A stretch of 64,000 bases of DNA from Branchiostoma floridae (taxonomy: Eukaryota; Chordata; Leptocardii; Amphioxiformes; Branchiostomatidae). The stretch covers positions 6,601,528 through 6,665,527 of the forward strand of contig NC_049994.1 of assembly GCF_000003815.2 (NCBI RefSeq), in the 5' to 3' direction. This document shows, one piece after another, positions 49,701-60,309 of this stretch (position 1 is its first letter; the number at the start of each line of letters is the position of its first letter). The position numbers and the translations under genes are program-made. The notes under the pieces were generated by a model. The model saw nothing but the letters and a program-made list of their open reading frames with translations. It was not told where the DNA came from and searched no databases.

Positions 49701-52700
49701 TTTAAAAATGATGCGGTCGTTATGGGTCCCAATTTGGGCCGGTCGCGGTCGCGTTGGCCAGGTGGTCATTGAGAAAAGGTCGCTTAATGCTTACGTCAAT
49801 GGGAAAAAAAATCGGGACCGAGAAAAAGTGGTCGAAATGGCCAGGTGGTTGCTGAGAAGAGGTGGTCGCTCGGGTAGGTTTGACTGTAAATCTAAACATG
49901 GCTTACCTGCAATGTTTACAGTGTTATTTATTGCTCGTGGTCAATTGATCAGCATTTTCTCTATAGTTGCCACCTGTCTATGTGTCCACATTTTTCCAGT
50001 CACTTGAGCGGTCGCTGTAGACAGGTTTGACTGTACATTGCAAATGTTACCCAAGCCAGCTGTAAATTTTTGACTTTAGAATAGAAGAAACCATTCCCAC
50101 TACAATTAAGAGGGTCTGGTATTGGCTCAGAACCTTGTCCAGATATGTATATGCCAACTGTTCATTAATTAATTACATTATGGTTTTCCTAGTAATTACC
50201 TGATGCTTGAGTTAGTTGCATAGTGCTTTTCTAAAATACTTTACCTTACTACTAGTTAGTGAACCCTAGTGAACCCTAAGCTTAACACATGGTCCATCTT
50301 TTTTATAGAAAAAGAACAGGGAGATGAGGGTGCTGTTGTCCATCTTGACAACAGTGATGATAGTGACGACAGTGAAGGCAGTGACGACAGTTCCGGAAGT
50401 GAGGAGGCAGAGGGTGAGGATGGAAAGAGCATCATGGTTCAAGAGAAAAGTGGTGTCGAGGGAAGGGAGAGCCACAGGGAGCTACAGGGGAGTGGTGAGA
50501 GAAATGATTTCCAAGAGGAGGTGAAGAAACTGCGGCTTTCTTTGCTGGACAACCCGTACTGTAGCTCGACTTCAGTAGCTTTAAAGGTGTTTGGACTACA
50601 GGTTTGTAATAATAATTTCTGTTCATGACATAAGATTAGGATTGGGTACTAAGTACAAACCAATTTTTTAACTGGATGGGTCCTGAAAAAAAAACAGTCG
50701 ACCGGATATTTTACCGAGTAGAAAATAATCAACAGATCACATCATTAAGCAACAGGTGGTCACATGTTTTGGGGTTTACTTGTTCCAAAAGATACCAACA
50801 GTAAAGTAGAGTAGGCTTATACTTATTGATGATATTAATTTCTACATGTACTCACAAAAGTTATGCAATATGCTGCCATATTAACATTCTGTAGGATGAT
50901 TCCATTTTCAATACAAAAACTTTGTGCACAGTTTAATACTTTGATACCCCAAAATATGACATTACATATTAGTCTACTATAATCAGGTCCAGGTTAAGGT
51001 ACCGTCTGGAGCTGAATCCGATCTGCTGGACCTTAACTGGACCCTGAATTTCTGTGCCAGTACCCTCCCCTAGAAAAGATTATCCAGATCATTAATTGTT
51101 TAAAGACATACTGTACTCCAGGCGAGGGTTGTTCTGCTTATAATATTTTTCTGACTCCCAAAACATAATTATATCGGCAACTAGACATTGACCTCGGATA
51201 AGGCAGCAGTTGCATTATACAGCATCACGCCTGGAGCGCTCTTTGGAAGTATTTGTTTGAGCATAAGAATTACTTTGCAATGTATTTCTGGATACTTTTG
51301 TTTTTCATCGGTAAGATGTGTCCTGGAAAATCTCAAGATCCGCTGGATGCGTTGGTATAGTATTTAGCAGATGGGTAGGTGGAAAATTTCGGGCACCTGG
51401 TGATTGACCTTGGTACTGCAGTAGGAATTTTTTAGTATATATCTTTGGCACTGGATGCTCTGTGGCCATGATCTTTAGGTGGCATACACTTGTTGATATA
51501 TAGAGGTTAAGTGTTGTAAATTTGGGATTGTGTTTTGTATGTGGGTAGTGACATTACAAATCATCTTTCCTGCCTTCTCACAGTCACTGTGATTTTTCTG
51601 CAAAAGCTGCTTAGCATGCTTCTGGTTCTACCAATATGTATCATCCACTGGTCTCTGCTCACATACTTGTATGTCCAATAATGACAAAGAAAAACCATAA
51701 TTATTGATACTTGAATTATTGTGACTTTTTTATCAAGCATCTGACATACATGAACAGGCAGTTTGACACTACTGTATTCACCAACAGGATCGTAGCAAGA
51801 TGGGTCCCTACTGGCAGGTTTTGAGGCTGGCAAAATTTGCCCCTCCAGTCTACCAGCTGGTAGAAAAGATCTTTCACATACATCCAGACACCACCAAGTC
51901 TAAGTTCAACAGACTCCATGGCCTTACTAAGGAAGGTTATAAGGCCTGCCTGGAGAAGTTGGCCAGAGGTGAAAGCTGGGCCACTGTGCTTAAGGAGGCT
52001 AATGCATCCAGGCCTAAAAAAAAAGGTACTAGAAATTTTAATCAAAATCTGATATCTGATTACTTTGAATGTGTGTATGTAAAATAGCTTGTCAATTTCA
52101 CATACAGAATAGTGGTGAAATGGTATGGCCTAATGTTACATGTAACTTCTTTGGTACTTGAAAACAAAAAAACACCATGCACTGATTGACTGAGTTTTGA
52201 TTGTAGTATGAATTATGGTAAATCTGGAAAATCAACATTTCTATGAATGATAGATTTGAATAGATTGAAGATTGGTGTACATGCATATTTTAGGAAAAAC
52301 AACCCATGTGTATTACATGTATAATGGAAGAACTCAAGTATGGACCAATTTTACTTTGACAACCAGGCTGTGCCACATGTACCAGAAAGACGACCCAACC
52401 CAACAAGACGTCTGCAGAGGACAATTCTGAGTACATACAGGTGGGCTTCAATCCCCAACCTTTAATACAATGATAAATGTTATCAAAACTTTCCTGGTGG
52501 TTTTAAATTCACCGTGATCTCTTGAAAGTTCATAACACTGTGAATGTGTTACTGTGGGTTTCAAATATCTAACTAAATGTTCCTAATAGTATATGTTTTG
52601 AGGTTTGAACACCACCGAAGCCTTCTTCCCAAACCACCACGGAAGTATTTAAATTTACACTAGTACATGACTTTGTATTGCAACATTCTTGATAGAAGTG

Positions 52701-54873
52701 ATGTTCCCCCTGGCTGTAACTGATTATAAGAATTAAATTCAATATTCAATATTCATTCATAACACATCTGTGTGTCATACTGGTTTGCACTTTTGTACAG
52801 ACCTAAGACTACATCATGTACAGAATATTGATTAAATTTTCACTCCTCTTCTAGTAGGGAATCTATTTGACAATGAACATTCATTCCCCATTTCCATGGG
52901 ACTTTTGTCCGATGTTTGAAACACATTGTAAGTGCGTACATCCTTATTGCTTTGTAAGGTTGGACAGTATTTTTAAGCCCTAACTCCAATTGCAAGTAAT
53001 GAGTGATACAGACTCCTATATCATTGCTCAAAGGTTTACAGGGTCACTCACTTTTTTGTATATTCAGGATCTAGAGCAAGACATCAAGACTCTGGGAGAA
53101 AGGAATGAGAAACTGATGGAGGATATTGAGACCTCCCAAAACAAAGAAAGGCATACCCTGGTAAGGATAGATGTAACAAAGTTGACTATGTAGCAGGCCT
53201 TAAGTACAGCACTGGTAGCAGAAAATGAGTTGAAATGTGATGTGGTGGAAAATTTAAAATTGTTGAAGGATTTGATTTATCCTGTTTAATTTTTTGCCTT
53301 TCATTTAAAGGGATTGAATAAAACTTGATAAAGGGTTAACTGTTACACATATCGTTTTGCTCACTTTGTGCATACAGGCTCGGATGAATGAGTACGCAGA
53401 GAAAGAAGAGGTCCTCCAAAAGGACATTGCCCAAAAGGACAAACAAATCAAGGTGAGGAATCTCAAAAATATATGTTTACTTATTCTCAGTTTCTGATAT
53501 GGCAACAATGATGGCTGTACCATGATAGCATTTAGATTGCATCAACAATTGTACAGGGTAAGACCTTTAGTTTTTAAAACATCCAACAGATGCAAGCTTT
53601 TGGCTCTAAATTAGATTTTTTTAAAGTTTTGTGTGCAGCATGATGTAGACACATAACATAAACCTTGACAAAAGGTTACATTTATAAAAATGTTATTTGC
53701 TCCCTCTGTGTGCACAGGATCTGGTGAAAGAACATGAGAAAGGCTCACACACTCACTTTGATTTTTTTTTGTATATTCAGGACCAAGAGCGAGTCATAGC
53801 AAAACTGAGAAAGGAGGCTGAAAGCTCATCTAAAGAAGCAAAAAGCTTGGAGCCTGAGGCCAAAAGGCAGAAAATTGTGAGTATACTTTTCACAACTGAT
53901 GGTGTATAATACTCAATATTGAGCAGTTGTATGTGGTGAGGACAGGACCTGAACCTGTAATTATATACAGTGAAACGTTTTTATATGGGTCAACACAATC
54001 AACCAGTATACTCATTTTTATGGATTTCTTTCACAACTTTGCTGCTTTAAGTGTCAGAGTACGAGGGTGATAAATCTTTAGTTTGGCCTTTTACATAGGC
54101 CCAATCTATACACAATTTTCCCGACATCAACGGAGTTGACAGCTTATTGCCAACAGCCTTTTTCTATGTTCAACAGCCGACAGCTTTTCCATGTCCTGAT
54201 AGAAACTTAATGTCCCTTTTGGATTTATTGGAGTTGATGTTAATGCCCTCATCAGGTTCTTGACTTTGTCCTGAAGTGTGTCCTGTTGACTTTAACAATT
54301 CCAATTTTATGCTCATATCACTGTGTCAACTGTACTTGTGCATCGACACATTCAAAACAAGTCTGATTATAATTGAGGACATAACCTTCTTGGCAAAGGT
54401 AATAACATTTGAAGGAAGTGTATTTTGTACAAACTTTTATGTTCATTGAATAGAAATATGATGATTGCTTGTAATCAGGAACTGTTTTACTGTAGTGTAA
54501 TGATTGAAGTTCTTATTAAAATACTTAGCACACTCATGAAGGACAAAACATTCTTCAATTTCAGCTAACCACATGGGACAACAGTGCTATCGAAGAAGGC
54601 CAGGAGGTGGGAGTCATCTACACTCTACCTAAAGAACAGCTGTTCTACGGAAGGGTGCAAACCATGAACCTCGAAAAAGTCAAAGTGGCCTTCTATAAGA
54701 CCACTAAAAAATCAATCTCCACATCTGTGGTAGAGAGGACTTGGGTAGACCCCATCTACATTGTGGACAACCATGTCCAACTGTCCAAAGATGGGTCTAC
54801 CCTGTCCCTCTCAAAGGCTGAGGAAATGCGTATCAAAGAAAAAACAAAAAAGTACTGGAATGCTGCGGATTAA
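46766..54873 (+). CDS. unrecognised acidic coiled-coil protein, 9 coding exons
   Basis: Exons: 46766-46957, 47319-47505, 50309-50601, 51788-52025, 52367-52440, 53068-53160, 53378-53452, 53781-53876, 54565-54873. Total 1557 nt (518 aa plus TAA), all phases matching. The start ATG has an ACC context; the frame is open for 34 codons upstream, so an upstream start is possible. In order: an unknown N-terminal domain (1-126), a Ser/Asp/Glu-rich tract (127-170), a helical region with PYWQVLRLAKFAPP (225-303) ending in KKK, a CATC cysteine pair (near 305), a heptad-like charged coil (329-416), and a C-terminal domain (417-518) with EVGVIYTLPKEQLFYGRV and KVKVAFYKTT, which reads like a small SH3/Tudor-type barrel. 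Head-to-head with the transposase-like gene, so possibly its partner. I do not recognise the family. Confidence 0.8.
47850..48060 (+). repeat. dispersed repeat fragment in intron
   Basis: 'acctccatgaacatggaggt' is a short palindrome followed by 'gtgtgtctgtctgctctg' text that I associate with dispersed invertebrate repeats. Boundaries are not defined. Confidence 0.35.
49034..49886. mobile_element. TA-flanked MITE in intron, CAGTCAAACCTGCCC ends
   Basis: Second copy of the family at 9119-10008, in the intron 47506-50308. The ends CAGTCAAACCTGCCCAAG and TAGGTTTGACTG are flanked by TA. An additional matching end (ACAGGTTTGACTGTA) lies at 50021-50035, so part of another copy or a longer original element is also present. 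Reading frames across it are not genes. Confidence 0.8.
50640..51071. mobile_element. diverged GGGTAC-end element in intron
   Basis: The left 'gattgggtactaagtac' and the right 'gccagtaccctcccc' are an imperfect inverted pair. The 'aggtccagg' and 'ggaccctgaatttctg' text matches the family at 22297-22705. Confidence 0.5.
53718..53780 (+). other. possible alternative 5' extension of the eighth coding exon
   Basis: A second acceptor (TGTGTGCACAG) precedes 53718. From there the frame is open into the exon at 53781, adding 21 residues (DLVKEHEKG, then a Phe-rich stretch). The added part ends in 'tttttttttgtatattcag', the same acceptor text found before the exon at 53068, so this looks like a duplicated exon and acceptor. 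It would interrupt the coiled coil. Confidence 0.4.
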
Positions 54874-55375
54874 AGGGACATATTGTAAAGATTTGGCGCC
54901 AAAATTGCAAATGTTCTAAATCTCCATTCAGATTGACAATTGTAACTTTGTAATTTCCAGGTTATCTGCGTCATTTCGTCACATTTCCAGCACTAATCAA
55001 CAAAGCCAGAGTAAGCGGCGACCAAATTCACTTGCTTCCATGTAGCCTAATGGAATAAAGACAGCCGTAGATTTCCGAATTAACCGTTGCAGTTGCAGAT
55101 CTTCAGAGCTTCGCAGAAACTTCCAACAAACTTCAGTAACAATTCGAGCGAACTGCCAAACGCGTTCTAAAGTGCACTTTGGTTCATCGGAGAACTGGAT
55201 AAAATGGCGGACAACTTGAGCGGCGGTGGAAAGTGCGCATATTTCAAGACGTCCTCGCGGCACAGTAAAGCAATGCGTTGTGAATATTACTGCGCAGTGT
55301 AATAAGGTAGATTCAACTCATAATGTAGAAAAATGACCAAATACACTGACTTTATTTTTTACAATATGTCCCTTT
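54872..55375. mobile_element. MITE with AAAGGGACATATTGTAAA ends at the stop codon
   Basis: AAAGGGACATATTGTAAA at the left is inverted at the right (TTTACAATATGTCCCTTT), enclosing 504 bp. The left end overlaps the TAA stop of the plus-strand gene (54871-54873), so the insertion supplies at least the last two bases of the stop and the whole proximal 3' UTR. Confidence 0.85.
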
Positions 55376-57542
55376 AAATCATCAACCCCTCAAAAGGAAA
55401 ACATTGTACGATTGTAGACCTTTATTACCTGTTATTTTAATTGGGTAAATCGTTGAGCTACAATTGTAATCTACACTCTTAGATGGGGAAAAGCAAGATG
55501 GATAAAACTTTTCGATTGGGCGTAACAAGGATGTCCACTGTTTACTCTCAACTTTTTTCTAAATTTTTTCTCAGTTCTGCCGATTGTACAATCAGTATTA
55601 TATTTCCAACTCTAGTAATGTTGACATAAAGCAAAGCAACACAAGCAAGAAACCTGATCCTTCTGACAATCATCACTCCACTTTGTTGGCTGTGGTACCA
55701 AGGTGGTACTGACAATGCTGGATCTGATGTCTTTGATATGCCCAAGGAGACAAGCAGCCCAGCTGGAAAACACTGACCAACACCAGTGATGCATGCCATG
55801 TATTCATGAGTGTTCTCCCATCTTAACTAGTGGGCGGGACCCAATCTATTATCGTTAAGACGCTAATTGCTTTTTAAGTATCCATTGTTCTAAGCAAGTG
55901 ATACTCTCAGAGGGGAGTCCCAACCTTAGGTGTGAAGAAGAGATCTCTAAAAGGTCGCCAATGTTGATGAGGGTGTTCTCTATTCTGGTGACAGTTCTCT
56001 CTCAGGTCTCTACCAGGCGAGTCCTTTGTCACCAGTTCTCAGTTGGCCGCTAGAGTACTCATAGAGATTGATTGCTCTACTAAGGATGCATGTCATCTGC
56101 AGATGACAAGTACACTACTGTACAATCAACAGGCCAATCCTGAGGCCAGGTGCTCACCCAACATTTCCTCCTAGAAACAATAGTCAATAGAAGTAGATTA
56201 TACTAAAAAATTAACTTGAAGATACTAAGAGTACGCAATATAAACAGCATTTGATTCTGTTAACTCCTGTCCTTTGACAATTGGAGCACTATGGTGGACC
56301 ACATGGCATTGTCTAACATGTCCCCTGATACAGGCTACCATTGTTGGTCCCTTTAACTGATTAGGAAAAAAGTTTATTTGCAATTTTTGTCCTGGGTGTT
56401 CCTAGCTCATGTGACAAATTTTCAGCCTACTTTTCTTCCCGCTGTTTAGTTTTGATAATGTGCTATACTTCATGTTATAGGCATAATAGTACATTTTGGT
56501 AACTGTACATAGTACTATTTGTAAGCAAGTCAATGCCCCACTCCTGTCCTGACAATGTTGCATCTGCAACACTCCTGTTGTATCTGGGTCACCCCCTGTG
56601 GGGCATAGATCCCTCTCCTCACTAGTAACCTAGTCTGTTCTTAGAATTATCACCAATGGAACTTCTCACATGCACCCCATGTGATGCTAACTGTTTTCCT
56701 AATGATATGGTTCATATTTTGTCAGGACCTACTTAAGATACAGATGTTGATGAACCCATCAGGCATGCCAGAAGCAGGCAGCTGACAGCTATGGGAGGGG
56801 TACAGTTACTGTAGATACATGAGAAGAGACACATGTTGCCTCCTTGTCACCACTTAATTTGTCATGCCTCATTAGAGGTGGCACCTAACAGTATGTGCCT
56901 GGCTACTGGGGCTGCTTGCCAGCTGACACTGAATGATAAGTCACATGCATTATATACTATAGGGATCTTAGTCCATCTTACCCAGTGTGTAATTGCAGAG
57001 ACTGTGAAGGCTTTCTGCAGATCATCATGCTTTCTTTTGTACCTAAATTCACTGATAACATAGTAACTTTATGAAAGTGTTCAATCAATGCAGTCATTAT
57101 CATGTTGTATAAAACAAAAAGGAAAATTTAACAGATGCCAGCCTTTGCTTACTCAAATGTACTTGAAGATGTTACAACCTTAACTTTATGTTGACTGTCT
57201 TGTTACCTACATTGTGCCTTACTGACTCTTTATATTAAAATATCAAGGTAGAAGATGAAGTGCACTTCATGGTTGATGTCAATGATAGAAAGACTCTGTT
57301 TAGTTACATAGAAAGTAGATTCCCTTGTAGACACATGATCGATGAGTAGCACTGACAAGTTTATATTCCTAATGCGTTTTAACAAACCGACCATAGCTAA
57401 ACCCATACAGTCCTACATCTTCACGATTACCAAGAAGCGAGAAGATGCCGAACTTCTGCATTAGACTAGATCTGTGATACCTTTATGTATAATGCGCAAT
57501 TAAGGTCTTCATTCATTAAAACACGTGGCCATAACATTCGTT
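55376..57542. other. non-coding, between gene and right inverted repeat
   Basis: No exon, RNA gene or paired repeat is recognised in about 2.2 kb. Confidence 0.45.
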
Positions 57543-57810
57543 AATAACATGTGGCCAGAATAAAATCATTAACCCATCTGATAAAACCATGCATTACTTC
57601 AGTGCTATAAAACTGCTGCCAGCAGTTCAATCCAAAAACTGATAGTGAATAGTTTGTAACTATTTCTCAGACCAGAAAGCATCAGATTATGCGTGCAATT
57701 GCATGAAGCCTTGTGATACTATATGTCTATAGTATAGAAGCCCAATGTAAGCCTAAATATCACCTGGTCCAGAACGTAGTATGGTATAATAATACATGTA
57801 GTACTCTAAT

Positions 57811-58090
57811 ACACAGTGGCATTGTGGGTCACAATTGGTGTTGGGCCCAGACCCCAGAGGTAACGGGTTCGAAACTGCTGCTGTGTCACCGGTGTTGTGC
57901 CATTGGGAAAGGCCCTTAACACGACTTTCTTATAATCACTTCACCCGGGTGAAAATGAGCTAGTACCTAGCTTCGATTAGTGACGTCCCTCAGGAATTGT
58001 TTAATGGAGGTCCCGTGTTTGAGGAGAGCCACACCTCAAGCACGTTAAAGATCCCACCACACTTATCAAAAAGGGTAGTGGGCCTTGCAG
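57811..58090 (+). repeat. tRNA-derived SINE inside right inverted repeat
   Basis: Plus-strand copy of the SINE described at 30450-30727, with TGGCATTGTGGGTCACAATTGG and GGGTTCGAAAC promoter boxes. Confidence 0.75.
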
Positions 58091-58846
58091 TTAATGAGCG
58101 AATTAAGGAATAGATTCTAGAGCGCTCGTTTGATGACAACAGCCCTTCCGCAAGCGGACGGAGGGTTAGTCCAGTGTTGGAACGCCTGTTCAACTATCGC
58201 TTGAACCCATTCCATAATTCACTCATAAATGGGGACCACACAGGCCTGCATCCAAAATGTGGACGATTCCAGATGTTAAGATGGTCCGAGTTATTACGAT
58301 GGTCCAGGTTCCTGCGATGGTCCGGGTTCCTGCGAACTACTTTCCGGAGGGTACCCAGGCTAGGGTACTGTGTATCAGTACAAAACCTTTATTTCATGTT
58401 GGACCGGTCTGTACCTGGACTGTACCTGGACCTGAATTTTCTATACTGATAACCACCCCTAATTCAGCATCTTGTGACACCTGCAAACCTTAACGAATAC
58501 TAGAATAGAAGGAACCCGGACCATCGCAGGAACCTGGACCATCGTAATAACTCGGACCATCTTAACATCTTAATAACCCGGACCATCTTAACATCTGGAA
58601 TCGTCCACATTTTGGGCGCAGGCGCTGATCGGTCCCCATTTATGAGCAAATTATGGAATGGGTTCAAGCGATAGTTCGAACCGGACTAACCTGGACAGTA
58701 CCTGGACCTGAATTTTCTATACCAGTACCCAACCCAAATTCAGTATCTCTCTCTTGTGTTAATTTCAGTAGATGCATGATAGGTGCCCTCACATGTTAAT
58801 TTATAACATACAATGTAGTAAGTTGACATTAATGTTTAGAAAAATG

Positions 58847-59063
58847 CACACGATGTGTGCAGATTTCACACGATGTGTGCTGTTTACACACAATGTGTGC
58901 AGTTTTCACACGATGTGTGCAGGTTTTCACATGATGTGTGCAGTTGCACACGGTGTGTGAAGAGTGCACACACGTGTGTGTATAGTGCACACACCTGTGT
59001 GTAAAGTGCACATACATGTGTGCAAAGTACACACATCTATGTGCAAAATGCACACATCGTGTG
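58847..59063. promoter_or_regulatory. phased array of palindromic sites (right)
   Basis: Mirror of the left array: CACACATCGTGTG-type units about every 20 bp from 58847 to 59063, ending 29 bp inside the outer edge of the right inverted repeat. Confidence 0.6.
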
Positions 59064-59433
59064 ATAGAATTTCTGTTTTTAATTGAGAACATAATTGTTA
59101 TGATTGTTGAAGATGTGTGTCCTTTCGCAGAAGATAATCTCATTAAAAACCTGTTTTTCAAGGACTCAGTTCAGTCCTTCTAACTCCTTGAATAATTCTA
59201 CAAACTTTGATTGGCATCTTGACAACGTCAAAACCTAACTTGGACAAGTAGTTAGATTTTTCTTACAATCTGGGCTAGATGTCCCTGCCACCAGTTAATG
59301 TAATTGTTTTGCATCTTATTTTCTCTCATTGACAACACTTACTTTGTAGTGTCACAGAAAAATCAGTTAATTTTTGTGACGGGAATTGGATGACGTTTAA
59401 AAATTTCATGCTGGCTAGAGCCCTGGTAGAAAT

Positions 59434-60309
59434 TCATAGGCATACATAATCAATGAAAATGGAGGAGAGAACAGGAGAGATGTCTGCAGCATGTGGGAGG
59501 TAATCAGCCACATGGGGAGGGCGCGAGACTGGTAAGCGGAGCTAGGAGTGGGTGCCTGGCAGTAGTTAAAGAAAATGACCGCTGTGGGACATTTAACAGA
59601 CTCTTGGCAACCCTTCACACCATAGGTCCCACTTTTGAGAACTGTGGAATAATCAGTCCATGAGGGATCAATCAGGAGCGAGTCTATGAAAAACTTGTAA
59701 TTAGAAGTTTCATTAGACTTTCTTCCATGCAATATAAAGAATCATTAGAAGTGGAGATTCAGCCCCAACTTGGTATCTGGTGCCAAATGACCTTGTGACT
59801 AGGCTAGTGGACAGGAGATCTAAAGGTTGTGGGTTTCATTCCTGGCTAGATGTTGCGAGCGTAGGAATAAATCATCATCCTTTAACTTGACCCAGGTGTA
59901 AAATACAACCATTGGAGTGGTAAAAAAGACCCTTCGCTGATGTTTTCCGTGAGTAATTGGTGGGCTACCTTGCAAAGCTGAGTTCAACAGTCGAAACTCA
60001 GGGGAAACACTAGAGAAACACACCCATGCCAGCAGAAGATGAGATATATCCTCTGTCTTCCTTTTTTCCCTAGTCAGAAGATTCCCAATGAGTTTCATGG
60101 TAATCAATCACTCCTAGGAACTTCAAGAGAGCATTGCAGACAGCTATTTTGCTTATATTTGCTGTAACGCCTAATATAGTGCATATTCGCAGCTTTAAGT
60201 TCTGATTGGTTCATTACAGAAGAAGAAGAACACACCAGCAAAAGAAACAGAGTTCATCCAATCTGAGTATTATAAAAGGTTATAACAATTGTTGATTTTT
60301 GTTTTACAG
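59434..60309. other. non-coding sequence between the 30-kb element and PLCL exon
   Basis: It contains the right copy of the flanking direct repeat (59626-59796) and a tRNA-like B box ('gtgggtttcattcc') near 59830, possibly a SINE remnant. The final bases form the PLCL acceptor TTTTGTTTTACAG. Confidence 0.55.
59626..59796 (+). repeat. direct repeat flanking the 30-kb element, right copy
   Basis: Diverged copy of 28941-29072 in the same orientation, with about 40 bp inserted after 'attagaagtttcattag'. Confidence 0.75.

Larger units (their letters stand above)
57543..59092 (-). repeat. right 1.55-kb inverted repeat
   Basis: Reverse complement of 29448-30995 with very few differences. It contains the mirrored SINE, the mirrored GGGTGGGTAC family pieces and the palindrome array. 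Differences include 'gtgttgtgccattgg' where the left arm has the equivalent of 'gtcgtgccattgg'. Confidence 0.92.
29263..59425. mobile_element. 30-kb composite DNA transposon candidate
   Basis: The element starts CAGGGCTCTAGCCAGCAT and ends ATGCTGGCTAGAGCCCTG, an 18-bp perfect terminal inverted repeat. It is flanked by an exact 8-bp direct repeat GTAGAAAT at 29255-29262 and 59426-59433, as hAT transposons leave. Inside lie 184 bp of left end and 333 bp of right end sequence, then 1.55-kb inverted repeats, then two head-to-head intact genes. The ends match the short hAT-like MITE at 23600-23904, left to left and right to right. Two readings are open. One is a single giant transposon using these ends. 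The other is a hAT-like element of about 0.5 kb into which a 29.6-kb transposon (29448-59092) inserted. The encoded transposase-like protein is not a hAT transposase by its motifs, which favours the nested reading; but I find no clear target duplication at the inner boundaries. Confidence 0.75.

Noticed and set aside
55548-55799. 83-codon minus-strand frame between the partner gene and the right inverted repeat
   Set aside because: No domain, no splice context, and no match to the neighbouring genes.
60289-60309. Seven codons ahead of the PLCL exon as coding sequence
   Set aside because: They form the polypyrimidine tract and AG of the acceptor, and no ATG is present.
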